Assembly (NCBI RefSeq): GCF_014203535.1
Contig: NZ_JACHJI010000012.1
Coordinates: 62,001 to 126,000, forward strand
Source: Streptomyces griseomycini
Lineage (GTDB): Bacteria; Actinomycetota; Actinomycetes; Streptomycetales; Streptomycetaceae
Direction of reading: 5' to 3'
Length of the DNA stretch: 64,000 nucleotides
Positions 25,356-32,746 of the stretch are shown here, one piece after another; positions within the stretch are counted from its first letter, which is position 1; each line of letters begins with the position of its first letter. The notes beneath the pieces were generated by a model, which saw only the letters and a program-made list of their open reading frames with translations, did no database searches and was not told where the DNA came from. The position numbers and the translations under genes were made by a program.

Positions 25356-25596
25356 CCGGTGAGGCGGCAGTCCTGGAGGGCGGGGTCGCACGGAGACGAT
25401 GTCCCGGACTGCCGCCCTCGCCGCCGCCGACGGCGGTCACCGGTCCGTGTACCTGCACGCGGGTCCGTCGCGGCGGCGGGGCCGCTGCCGAGGCGGAGGC
25501 GCCCGTGACCGCCCCGCACCCCGCGTCGTGCCCGGCCCGGTGCCCCGTCCCGCATCCCGTCCGTCACGCCTCGTACCCCGTCCGTCCCGCCCCGTG

Positions 25597-26361
25597 TCAC
25601 CCGGCGACCAGTTCCCGTACCTCGGCAGCGGCGGGAGCCACCACCCGCACCCGAGACGTCCGCCACAGCCACAGCACATCGCGCCCGAACGACCACACCA
25701 GCAGCCCCAGCGCCAGCACCACCACACCGACGTCGGCCGCGTGCGGCAGCAGACCCGAGCCCGCCAGCAGCAACAGCACCCCCTGGAGCGCGGCCACCGT
25801 CTTGCGGGCCGTGCTCGGCGGCAGCGGGGCGGTCAGCCAGGACCAGACGCGCGCCGCCGCGACGAAGACGTACCGCATCGCGCCGATGAGCAGCACCCAC
25901 GGCCCCATCGCCATCGACACGTACACGCTCAGCACCAGGATCAGGAACGCGTCCACCTCCATGTCGAAGCGGGCGCCCAGCGGGGTCGACGTACCGGTCC
26001 TGCGCGCCACCTTCCCGTCCACGCCGTCGAGGATCAGCGCCACGGCGGTCAGACCGACGAGGAGGGAGACGGGCGGCGAGTCCTGGAACGAGTCGGCCAC
26101 CAGCGCCGTCACGCCGCCGACCAGGGCGGCCCGGCCGAGGGTGACCCGGTTGGCCGCGCCGAAGGAGCGCAGCCGGGCCCGGTGCAGGGCCCGGGAGAGC
26201 GCCGCCCAGGTGGCGGTCGCGAACGCCAGGCCGGTCAGCCAGCCCGCCGGGCCCATCCCGATCGCCGTGCCGATCAGGGCCAGCAACAGGACCTGCACGC
26301 CCGCCCCCACGGCGGTCTCCTGCTGTACGAGCCTCGCGTCGTAACTGTGGTTCAGGGCCAC
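25597..26361 (-). CDS. CDP-alcohol phosphatidyltransferase family membrane protein
   Basis: The 254-residue protein starts at GTG 26361. The signature Dx2DGx2ARx8-9Gx3Dx3D is complete in LDGVDGKVARRTGTS followed by GARFDMEVDAF, so the catalytic metal site is intact. Several hydrophobic segments surround it. Members transfer a phosphoalcohol from a CDP-alcohol to an acceptor (phosphatidylglycerol phosphate, phosphatidylinositol, or unusual lipids). It is divergent from the dehydrogenase/PTPS/glycosyltransferase cluster with a 108-bp shared promoter region. It may attach the cluster's product to a lipid; that role is inferred. Confidence 0.9.
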   Translation of the reverse strand: MALNHSYDARLVQQETAVGAGVQVLLLALIGTAIGMGPAGWLTGLAFATATWAALSRALHRARLRSFGAANRVTLGRAALVGGVTALVADSFQDSPPVSLLVGLTAVALILDGVDGKVARRTGTSTPLGARFDMEVDAFLILVLSVYVSMAMGPWVLLIGAMRYVFVAAARVWSWLTAPLPPSTARKTVAALQGVLLLLAGSGLLPHAADVGVVVLALGLLVWSFGRDVLWLWRTSRVRVVAPAAAEVRELVAG

Positions 26362-26379
26362 CGAACATCCTCCGGCCGT

Positions 26380-26408
26380 GTGACAGAGTCGATCAACGCC
26401 GCTACCTT
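26380..26408 (+). promoter_or_regulatory. Candidate promoter (GTGACA-17-TACCTT) of the pterin-like cluster
   Basis: GTGACA at 26380-26385 and TACCTT at 26403-26408 with a 17-bp spacer match the principal Streptomyces promoter. Transcription would start near 26415 and leave a ~55-base leader before the dehydrogenase gene at 26470, with its caggagg ribosome binding site. Confidence 0.45.
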
Positions 26409-26469
26409 GTGCGCGGCCTGTGCACCACTCGGTACGCGTGCAGCTTCCCGACCGTTCAGGAGGATTTCG

Positions 26470-27465
26470 ATGAACCGCACCGCTCGTGCGTTCTGGCTCG
26501 ACTCGCCTGGACGAGGGGAGATCCGCGAGGTCGCCCTGCCGGCTCCCGGTGCGGACGAGGTGCTGGTGCGCTCGCTGTACTCCGGGGTGAGCCGCGGCAC
26601 GGAGACGCTCGTCTTCCGCGGCGGGGTGCCGGAGAGCCAGCACGCGGCCATGCGGGCGCCGTTCCAGGAGGGCGACTTCCCGGGGCCGGTGAAGTACGGC
26701 TACCTCAACGTGGGGGTGGTGGAGGAGGGGCCCGGGGAACTCGCCGGCCGGACGGTGTTCTGCCTCTACCCGCACCAGACCCGGTACGTCGTCCCGGCGC
26801 GTGCCGTCACGCCCGTGCCGGAGGGCGTGCCCGCCGGACGGGCGGTGCTGGCCGGCACCGTGGAGACCGCCGTCAACGCCCTGTGGGACGCCGCGCCGCT
26901 GGTCGGCGACCGGATCGCCGTCGTCGGCGGCGGCATGGTCGGCTGCTCGGTGGCCGCGTTGCTGGCGCGCTTCCCCGGCGTGCGCGTCCAGCTCGTCGAC
27001 GCCGACCCCGCGCGGGCGAAGACCGCCGAGGCGCTCGGCGTCGGCTTCGCGCTCCCGGGGGACGCGCTCGGCGAGTGCGACCTGGTCGTGCACGCCAGCG
27101 CCACCGAGCAGGGGCTGAGCCGGGCGCTCGAGCTGCTCACCGCCGAGGGCACGGTCGTCGAGCTGAGCTGGTACGGCGACCGGAAGGTGAGCCTCCCGCT
27201 GGGTGAGGCCTTCCACTCGCGGCGGCTGGTCATCCGCAGCAGCCAGGTCGGCACGGTCTCCCCGGCCCGCGCGAACCGCAGCTACGCCGACCGGCTCGCC
27301 CTCGCCCTCGACCTGCTCGCCGACCCCGCGCTCGACGCCCTCGTCACCGGCGAGTCCGCCTTCGAGGAACTGCCCGACGTCATGCCCCGGCTCGCCTCCG
27401 GGGAGATCCCGGCGCTGTGCCACCGCGTCCGCTACGGCGCCCCGGACGGGAACGAGCGCGCCTGA
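26470..27465 (+). CDS. Zinc-type alcohol dehydrogenase-like oxidoreductase
   Basis: The 331-residue protein starts at ATG 26470. It belongs to the medium-chain dehydrogenase superfamily: a GroES-like N-terminal part (YSGVSRGTETLVFRGGVPES) and a Rossmann domain with IAVVGGGMVGCSVAALLARF at ~152-171. The usual zinc-binding Cys/His set near residue 40 is absent, and the N-terminal SGVSRGTE motif is like BchC-type dehydrogenases. It is the first gene of a block that continues with a PTPS-like enzyme 115 bp downstream. It may oxidise or reduce a side-chain alcohol of the product. Confidence 0.85.
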   Translation: MNRTARAFWLDSPGRGEIREVALPAPGADEVLVRSLYSGVSRGTETLVFRGGVPESQHAAMRAPFQEGDFPGPVKYGYLNVGVVEEGPGELAGRTVFCLYPHQTRYVVPARAVTPVPEGVPAGRAVLAGTVETAVNALWDAAPLVGDRIAVVGGGMVGCSVAALLARFPGVRVQLVDADPARAKTAEALGVGFALPGDALGECDLVVHASATEQGLSRALELLTAEGTVVELSWYGDRKVSLPLGEAFHSRRLVIRSSQVGTVSPARANRSYADRLALALDLLADPALDALVTGESAFEELPDVMPRLASGEIPALCHRVRYGAPDGNERA

Positions 27466-27580
27466 CCTGAGAAAAGACGTAGCGGACGCTGAACACGGGA
27501 ATGCAGTCAGCCGTACTACACGGCATCCCCGGCGTCAGACCGACCGGGGAGCAGACGCGCCGCACCTGGAGGGTCGTCCG

Positions 27581-27979
27581 TTGTTCAGCATCACCGTCCG
27601 CGATCACATCATGATCGCCCACAGCTTCCGCGGCGAGGTCTTCGGACCGGCCCAGCGCCTGCACGGGGCCACGTTCCTCGTGGACGCCACGTTCCGGCGC
27701 GAACAGTTGGACGAGGACAACATCGTGGTCGACATCGGACTGGCCACGCGGGAACTCGGGGCCGTCGTCGGCGAGCTGAACTACCGCAACCTCGACAACG
27801 AACCCGACTTCTCGGGGATCAACACCTCCACCGAGTACCTGGCCAAGGTCATCGCCGACCGCCTCGCCGAACGCATCCACAAGGGGGCCCTGGGCGAGGG
27901 CGCCCAGGGCATCGCCCAGATCGCCGTCACGCTGCACGAGTCGCACATCGCCTGGGCGAGTTACGAGCGTGCCCTGTGA
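27581..27979 (+). CDS. 6-pyruvoyltetrahydropterin synthase / QueD-fold protein, divergent active site
   Basis: The 132-residue protein starts at TTG 27581 behind ctggaggg. It is a full-length T-fold protein (FSITVRDHIMIAHSF, RLHGATF, VVDIGLATRELG, TSTEYLAKVIADRL, VTLHESH). PTPS and QueD bind zinc with three His and use Cys-Asp-His. Here His14 and His28 are kept, but the third ligand position is Ala30 (HGA instead of HGH). The Cys before HGH is absent, and LDH is replaced by LNY. An extra His at position 9 may substitute. A homologue from S. coelicolor (SCO6650, as I recall) has been studied structurally. With the GTP cyclohydrolase II downstream it should act on a GTP-derived pterin or pyrimidine. 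Its stop overlaps the glycosyltransferase start by 4 bp. Confidence 0.85.
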   Translation: MFSITVRDHIMIAHSFRGEVFGPAQRLHGATFLVDATFRREQLDEDNIVVDIGLATRELGAVVGELNYRNLDNEPDFSGINTSTEYLAKVIADRLAERIHKGALGEGAQGIAQIAVTLHESHIAWASYERAL

Positions 27980-29166
27980 CCGACACGACCATCGACCGGG
28001 CCGGGACCGCCCGCCTGGACTACGTTCCCCCGCAGGCGTCCTTCCCGAGGAACGACGGGATCATCCCCATGTCCCTGCGCACGGTGCACTTCGTGATGCC
28101 GGGCGGTGTCGACGACCCGGCCACGCCGAGCGGCGGCAACGCCTACGACCGGCGGGTGTGCCTGGACCTGCCCGGCTTCGGCTGGCGGGTCGACCGGCAC
28201 GTCGTGGCCGGTGACTGGCCCCGGCCGGACGCCGCCGCCCGCACGGCGCTCGCCCGCACCCTGCGCGGACTGCCGGACGGCGCCGTCGTCCTGCTCGACG
28301 GGCTGGTCGCCTGCGGGGTCCCCGAGCTCGTCGTCCCCCAGGCGCGGCGGCTGAGGACGGCCGTCCTCGTCCACCTCCCGCTCGGCGACGAGACCGGCCT
28401 CGACCCGGCCGTCGCCGCAGACCTGGACGCCCGCGAGCGTGCGGTGCTGCGCGCGGTGCCCGCCGTGATCGCCACCAGCGACTGGGCCGTGCGCCGTCTC
28501 GTCTCCCACCACGGCCTCGCCCCCGACCGCGTCCACGTCGCCGCGCCCGGCGCCGACATCGCGCCCCTGGCCCCCGGCACCGACGGCGTCTCACGCCTCC
28601 TGTGCGTGGCCGCCGTGACGCCGCGCAAGGGGCAGCACCGGCTCGTGGAGGCGCTGGCGGCGGTGGCCGACCTGCCGTGGAGCTGCGCCCTCGTCGGCGG
28701 GCTCACCCAGGACCCCGGCTACGTCGCCCACCTGCGCTCCCGGATCCGCGGGCACGGCCTCGAGGACCGGCTCGAGCTGACCGGGCCGCGGTCCGGTGCC
28801 GCACTCGACGCCAGCTACGCCGCCGCCGACCTGATGGTCCTCACGTCGTACGCGGAGACGTACGGCATGGCGGTCACCGAGGCGCTGGCGCGCGGCATCC
28901 CGGTGCTGGCCACCGACGTCGGCGGGCTGCCCGAGGCGGTCGGCCGGGCGCCCGACGGCTCGGTGCCCGGCATCCTCGTCCCGCCGGAGGACCCCGCGGC
29001 CATCGCCGCCGAGCTGCGCGGCTGGTTCGGCGAGGCCGACGTGCGGCGCCGGCTGAAGGCCGCCGCCCGCGGTCGGCGTGCCGCGCTCGGCGGCTGGGCG
29101 AGCACCGCACAGGGCCTGGCGGCGGTACTGCGCCGGCTCCCGGCCGAACCCCGGAGGGCGGCATGA
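27976..29166 (+). CDS. GT4-type glycosyltransferase
   Basis: The 396-residue protein starts at GTG 27976 within a GTGA overlap with the PTPS-like gene. It is a GT-B glycosyltransferase of family 4: acceptor-side N-terminal half (VHFVMPGGVDDPATPSGGNA) and donor-side half with CVAAVTPRKGQHRLVEAL and the nucleotide-sugar motif SYAETYGMAVTEALARGIPV. The donor sugar cannot be predicted. Tight coupling to the PTPS-like and methyltransferase genes places sugar attachment inside the same pathway. Confidence 0.9.
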   Translation: MTDTTIDRAGTARLDYVPPQASFPRNDGIIPMSLRTVHFVMPGGVDDPATPSGGNAYDRRVCLDLPGFGWRVDRHVVAGDWPRPDAAARTALARTLRGLPDGAVVLLDGLVACGVPELVVPQARRLRTAVLVHLPLGDETGLDPAVAADLDARERAVLRAVPAVIATSDWAVRRLVSHHGLAPDRVHVAAPGADIAPLAPGTDGVSRLLCVAAVTPRKGQHRLVEALAAVADLPWSCALVGGLTQDPGYVAHLRSRIRGHGLEDRLELTGPRSGAALDASYAAADLMVLTSYAETYGMAVTEALARGIPVLATDVGGLPEAVGRAPDGSVPGILVPPEDPAAIAAELRGWFGEADVRRRLKAAARGRRAALGGWASTAQGLAAVLRRLPAEPRRAA

Positions 29167-30134
29167 CCGAACCGGCGACCACCACGCGCCACGGCGACGC
29201 GATCCCGGCCCGGCCCTCCGTCGTCCCCGGCGCCGGCCCCGCGCGCCGCCCCGGGGAACGGACCACCCTGCGCCTGCGCGAGACCGGGGAGGGGCCCGGG
29301 GAACCGCCCCGGTACGCGCCCGAGTGGCTGGCGCTGCGCGAGCCCGCCGACGCCGCCGCCCGCTCGCACGACCTGCTCGACCCGTTGCGCATCCGGCTCG
29401 CCGACCTGCCGCGACGGGCCGGCGGACTCGTCGTCCACGACATCGGCTGCGGCACCGGCTCGATGGGCCGCTGGCTCGCGCCCCACCTGGACGGCGCCCA
29501 GCACTGGGTCCTGCACGACCGCGACCCCTACCTGCTGCACTTCGCCGCCGTCGGCTCCCCGCGCTCCGCCGCCGACGGCAGCCGCGTCACCGTCGAGACC
29601 CGGCGCGGCGACGTCGCCCGGCTCACCCCGGAGGCGCTGGCCGGTGCCTCCCTGGTGACGGCGTCCGCGCTGCTCGACGTCCTCACCCGCGAGGAGGTCG
29701 GGGCCCTCGCCGCCGCCTGCGCCGGAGCCGGTTGCCCGGCCCTGCTCACGCTGTCCGTCGCCGGACGCGTCGAGCTGACCGCGCCGCACCCGATGGACCG
29801 GGAGATCACCGAGGCGTTCAACGCCCACCAGCGCCGGGAGGGCCTGCTCGGCCCGGACGCGGTCGCGGTGGCGGCGGAGGCGTTCGGCGAGCACGGTGCG
29901 ACGGTACGGCTGAACCCCAGCCCCTGGCGGCTCGGCCCCGGGCAGGCCGCGCTGACCGAGCAGTGGCTGCGGGGCTGGGTCGGCGCGGCGGTCGAGGAGC
30001 GGCCCGCACTGGCGGAGCGCGCCGACCGCTACCTGGCCGAGCGCCTGGCGGCCTGCGCGGCGGGGGAGCTGCGGGTCGTCGTCCACCACAGCGACCTGCT
30101 CGCCCTGTGCCGGCCGGTGGGCGGAGCCGCATGA
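29163..30134 (+). CDS. SAM-dependent methyltransferase
   Basis: The 323-residue protein starts at ATG 29163 (ATGA overlap with the glycosyltransferase stop). Motif I is HDIGCGTGSMGRWLAP at ~97-112, followed by an acidic residue in HWVLHDRDPYLL. The N-terminal ~40 residues are Pro/Arg-rich and probably disordered. It is the third of four translationally coupled genes. Its acceptor is presumably the cluster product. Confidence 0.85.
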   Translation: MTEPATTTRHGDAIPARPSVVPGAGPARRPGERTTLRLRETGEGPGEPPRYAPEWLALREPADAAARSHDLLDPLRIRLADLPRRAGGLVVHDIGCGTGSMGRWLAPHLDGAQHWVLHDRDPYLLHFAAVGSPRSAADGSRVTVETRRGDVARLTPEALAGASLVTASALLDVLTREEVGALAAACAGAGCPALLTLSVAGRVELTAPHPMDREITEAFNAHQRREGLLGPDAVAVAAEAFGEHGATVRLNPSPWRLGPGQAALTEQWLRGWVGAAVEERPALAERADRYLAERLAACAAGELRVVVHHSDLLALCRPVGGAA

Positions 30135-31369
30135 GCGCGCGGACGGTCCGGGCGCCCGCGGCGGGGGAGTCCGTGCCGACCGCACGGGCCGGGGCGGCGT
30201 CCCGCGGACTCCCCGCCCGCCTCACCACCCGTGCCGTACGCACCCGCCTCGGCGCCCTCGCCGGCGGCGCCCTGCTCGCGGTCCTGCTGTGGCGGCTCGG
30301 CACCGGCGCCCTCCTGGACGGGCTGCGCCGCGTCGACGGACCGACACTGCTCGCGGCGCTCGGGATCGGGCTGGTGACCACCGTCTTCAGCGCCTGGCGC
30401 TGGGCGCTGGTGGCCCGGGGCCTGCGGATCCGGCTGCCGTTCGGCCCGGCGGTCGCCGACTACTACCGGGCCCTGTTCCTCAACGCGGCGCTGCCCGGAG
30501 GCGTCCTCGGCGACGTCCACCGGGCGGTGCGGCACGGGCAGAGCGCCGGTGACCTGGGGCGCGGGGTGCGGGCGGTGGTCCTGGAGCGGACCGCCGGGCA
30601 GCTCGCGCTGTTCGCGGCCGGGGCCGTGGTGCTGCTGACCGCGCCGTCCCCGGTACGGGACGAGGTCCGGCACGCCGCCCCGCTCGCCGTCCCGGCCGTG
30701 CTGGGGGCCTGCGCCGTCGTCCTCGCCCTGCGCATGAACCGGGCTCCGTCGCGCCGGGGCCGGGCACTGCGCGGGATGCTCGCCGAGGCGCGCGAGGGAC
30801 TGCTCTCCCGGCGCAACGCACCCGGGGTGCTCGTCTCCTCCGCCGTCGTGCTGGCCGGGTACGTCGCGATGTTCGTGCTCGCCGCCGACGTCGTCGGAGC
30901 CGGTGCCTCCGTGACCGAGCTGCTGCCGCTCGCCGTGCTGGCGCTGCTCGCCATGGGGCTGCCGCTGAACGTCGGCGGCTGGGGACCCCGGGAGGGCGTC
31001 ACCGCCTGGGCGTTCGGTGCGGCCGGGCTCGGTGCCGGCCGGGGGCTGGCCGTCGCGGTGGTCTACGGGGTGCTCAGCCTCGTGGCGAGCCTGCCCGGGG
31101 TCGTCGTGCTCGTCGCCCGCTGGTACGCGGGGCTGCGCGCCGGGTCCCGGACCACCACGTCCCCCGGCGCGCGGAAGGACGCCTATCCGCGCCCGTCGCC
31201 GTCCGCCGCGCCCGCCGTGCCGGTCGCGTCCGCCGCGTCCGCCGTACCGCCCCCGGAGGTCAGCAGGGAGAAATACGCGCCGAAGGAATCCGCCAGGCTC
31301 GCCAGCAGTTCCTTCCCCTTTTCCGCCGAACCCCGTGAAGGTCGGCCGATGACACCGGAATCGGTATAG
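30131..31369 (+). CDS. LPG-synthase/flippase-type (UPF0104) membrane protein
   Basis: The 412-residue protein starts at ATG 30131, again in an ATGA overlap. Six to eight hydrophobic segments are seen (such as LGALAGGALLAVLLWRLG, VLVSSAVVLAGYVAMFVLAA and LPLAVLALLAMGLPLNVGG). The family marker GGWGPREGVTAW is present. This is the lysylphosphatidylglycerol synthase transmembrane domain (PF03706 type), which moves lipids or lipid-linked products across the membrane. The last ~70 residues are Pro/Ala/Ser-rich, unrelated to the family, and lie antisense to the end of the creatininase-family gene. It is likely the export or flipping step of the pathway. Confidence 0.85.
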   Translation: MSARTVRAPAAGESVPTARAGAASRGLPARLTTRAVRTRLGALAGGALLAVLLWRLGTGALLDGLRRVDGPTLLAALGIGLVTTVFSAWRWALVARGLRIRLPFGPAVADYYRALFLNAALPGGVLGDVHRAVRHGQSAGDLGRGVRAVVLERTAGQLALFAAGAVVLLTAPSPVRDEVRHAAPLAVPAVLGACAVVLALRMNRAPSRRGRALRGMLAEAREGLLSRRNAPGVLVSSAVVLAGYVAMFVLAADVVGAGASVTELLPLAVLALLAMGLPLNVGGWGPREGVTAWAFGAAGLGAGRGLAVAVVYGVLSLVASLPGVVVLVARWYAGLRAGSRTTTSPGARKDAYPRPSPSAAPAVPVASAASAVPPPEVSREKYAPKESARLASSSFPFSAEPREGRPMTPESV

Positions 31370-32013
31370 GCGGACATGCCGAGGGTGAGCAGATGACGCC
31401 GGTCGTCCGCGACGGAATCGGAAGTCTCATAACCGGGCCGGAGAAATTCGGGACGAGTGTGCAGAAGGACGGAGGTCTCGATCTCCCCCGCGTGCATGTC
31501 GGTGAGCAGCGAGGTGACCACACCGGCCCGCCGCCGCGCCGCCTCCCAGTCCTCCGGGGCCGGGAACAGCGCCATCCGCTCACCGCGCGCGGAGGACTCC
31601 TGGACGACGTTGCCGAGCACGTAGTTCCCGCCGTGTCCGTTGACCAGCACCAGGGCGTCCACGCCCGACCGGCGGAGCGAGTCGGCGATGTCCCGTATCA
31701 CCGCGTGAAGGGTCACGGAGGAGAGGGAGACGGTCCCCGGCCAGGCCGCGTGCTCGTGCGAGCAGGAGATCGTCACCGGAGGAAGGAGGTGCACCGGGTA
31801 CGCGTCGGCGATCTCCCGCGCGATCGCGCAGGCGACCAGCGTGTCGGTCGCCAGCGGCAGGAACGGACCGTGCTGCTCGAAACTCCCGACGGGAAGAACC
31901 GCGACCTGCCGTGAGACTCCGGCGCCCCGCGTCCGTACATCCTCCGTGGTGTCCGCCGGCAACAGACCGTACCCCGGGCCGTATGCCGCCGACCGCTTTT
32001 GTGAACCATCCAT
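31183..32013 (-). CDS. Creatininase / ArfB-like amidohydrolase
   Basis: The 276-residue protein starts at ATG 32013. The creatininase-family metal set is complete: Glu46, His48 and Asp57 in PVGSFEQHGPFLPLATDT, His127 in NGHGGN, and His174/Glu177 in DMHAGEIETS. In archaea the family member ArfB removes the formyl group from FAPy, the product of an atypical GTP cyclohydrolase. The neighbouring GTP cyclohydrolase II here carries the residue linked to FAPy formation, so a FAPy deformylase role is the best hypothesis. The gene is divergent from ribA by 48 bp. Its 3' end overlaps the flippase gene by 187 bp on the other strand, where the protein tail is Ala/Gly/Asp-rich. Confidence 0.88.
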   Translation of the reverse strand: MDGSQKRSAAYGPGYGLLPADTTEDVRTRGAGVSRQVAVLPVGSFEQHGPFLPLATDTLVACAIAREIADAYPVHLLPPVTISCSHEHAAWPGTVSLSSVTLHAVIRDIADSLRRSGVDALVLVNGHGGNYVLGNVVQESSARGERMALFPAPEDWEAARRRAGVVTSLLTDMHAGEIETSVLLHTRPEFLRPGYETSDSVADDRRHLLTLGMSAYTDSGVIGRPSRGSAEKGKELLASLADSFGAYFSLLTSGGGTADAADATGTAGAADGDGRG

Positions 32014-32061
32014 ATCGTCACGGCCTTTCGTCTCTGCTCAGGACTGAGGAACTCGAGAATC

Positions 32062-32721
32062 ATGACAGAAAAAGTAGGCGTACTCGGCAAGAAGTCTCCG
32101 CAGCGGACCGGTGTGGAACGCGTCGTGAATGCGCCGCTGCCCACCGTGTACGGGAAATTCCAGGCGATCGGCTACCTGGACCACGACCGCGGTGACGAGC
32201 AAGTGGCCCTGGTGTACGGCGACATCGGCACGGACGGTGTCCTCACCCGGCTGCACTCGGAGTGCCTGACGGGCGACGCCTTCGGTTCCCGGCACTGCGA
32301 GTGCGGCGACCAGCTGGCGTCGGCGCTGCGCGCGGTCGTCGCCGAAGGGGCGGGCGTGGTCGTCTACTTGAGGGGGCACGAGGGCCGCGGCATCGGCCTG
32401 CTCGCCAAGCTGCGCGCGATGGCCCTGCAGGCGGAGGGACTGGACACCGTCGAGGCGAACCTCGCCCTCGGCCTGCCGGTGGACGCCCGCGACTACGCCG
32501 TCGCCGCCGGGATGCTCCAGGACCTGGGCGTGCGGTCGGTCCGGCTGATGTCCAACAACCCGCGCAAGCGGGAGGCGCTGGTCCGGCACGGCGTCCAGGT
32601 CGCCGAGCAGGTGCCGCTGCTGATCCCGCCCTGCGAGAACAACATCACCTACCTGCGCACCAAGCGGGAACGCCTCGACCACCACCTGCCCCACCTCGAC
32701 GCGGTGGCGCACTGGTCGTGA
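32062..32721 (+). CDS. ribA: GTP cyclohydrolase II paralogue with Met120 (FAPy-forming type)
   Basis: The 219-residue protein starts at ATG 32062. It is a complete GTP cyclohydrolase II without a fused RibB domain. Zinc ligands are Cys68, Cys79 and Cys81 (HSECLTGDAFGSRHCECG), and the GTP site RGHEGRGIGLLAKLRAM is intact. Met120 stands where typical RibA enzymes have Tyr (E. coli Tyr105 in IRAYALQ). In S. coelicolor SCO6655, Met at this same position was linked to stopping at the formylated intermediate FAPy and not releasing formate twice. I therefore expect a specialised paralogue, not the housekeeping riboflavin enzyme. It is divergent from the creatininase-like gene. The symbol is given for family only. 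Confidence 0.92.
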   Translation: MTEKVGVLGKKSPQRTGVERVVNAPLPTVYGKFQAIGYLDHDRGDEQVALVYGDIGTDGVLTRLHSECLTGDAFGSRHCECGDQLASALRAVVAEGAGVVVYLRGHEGRGIGLLAKLRAMALQAEGLDTVEANLALGLPVDARDYAVAAGMLQDLGVRSVRLMSNNPRKREALVRHGVQVAEQVPLLIPPCENNITYLRTKRERLDHHLPHLDAVAHWS

Positions 32722-32746
32722 CCGGCGCCGCGGGCCGCGTCCGCGG

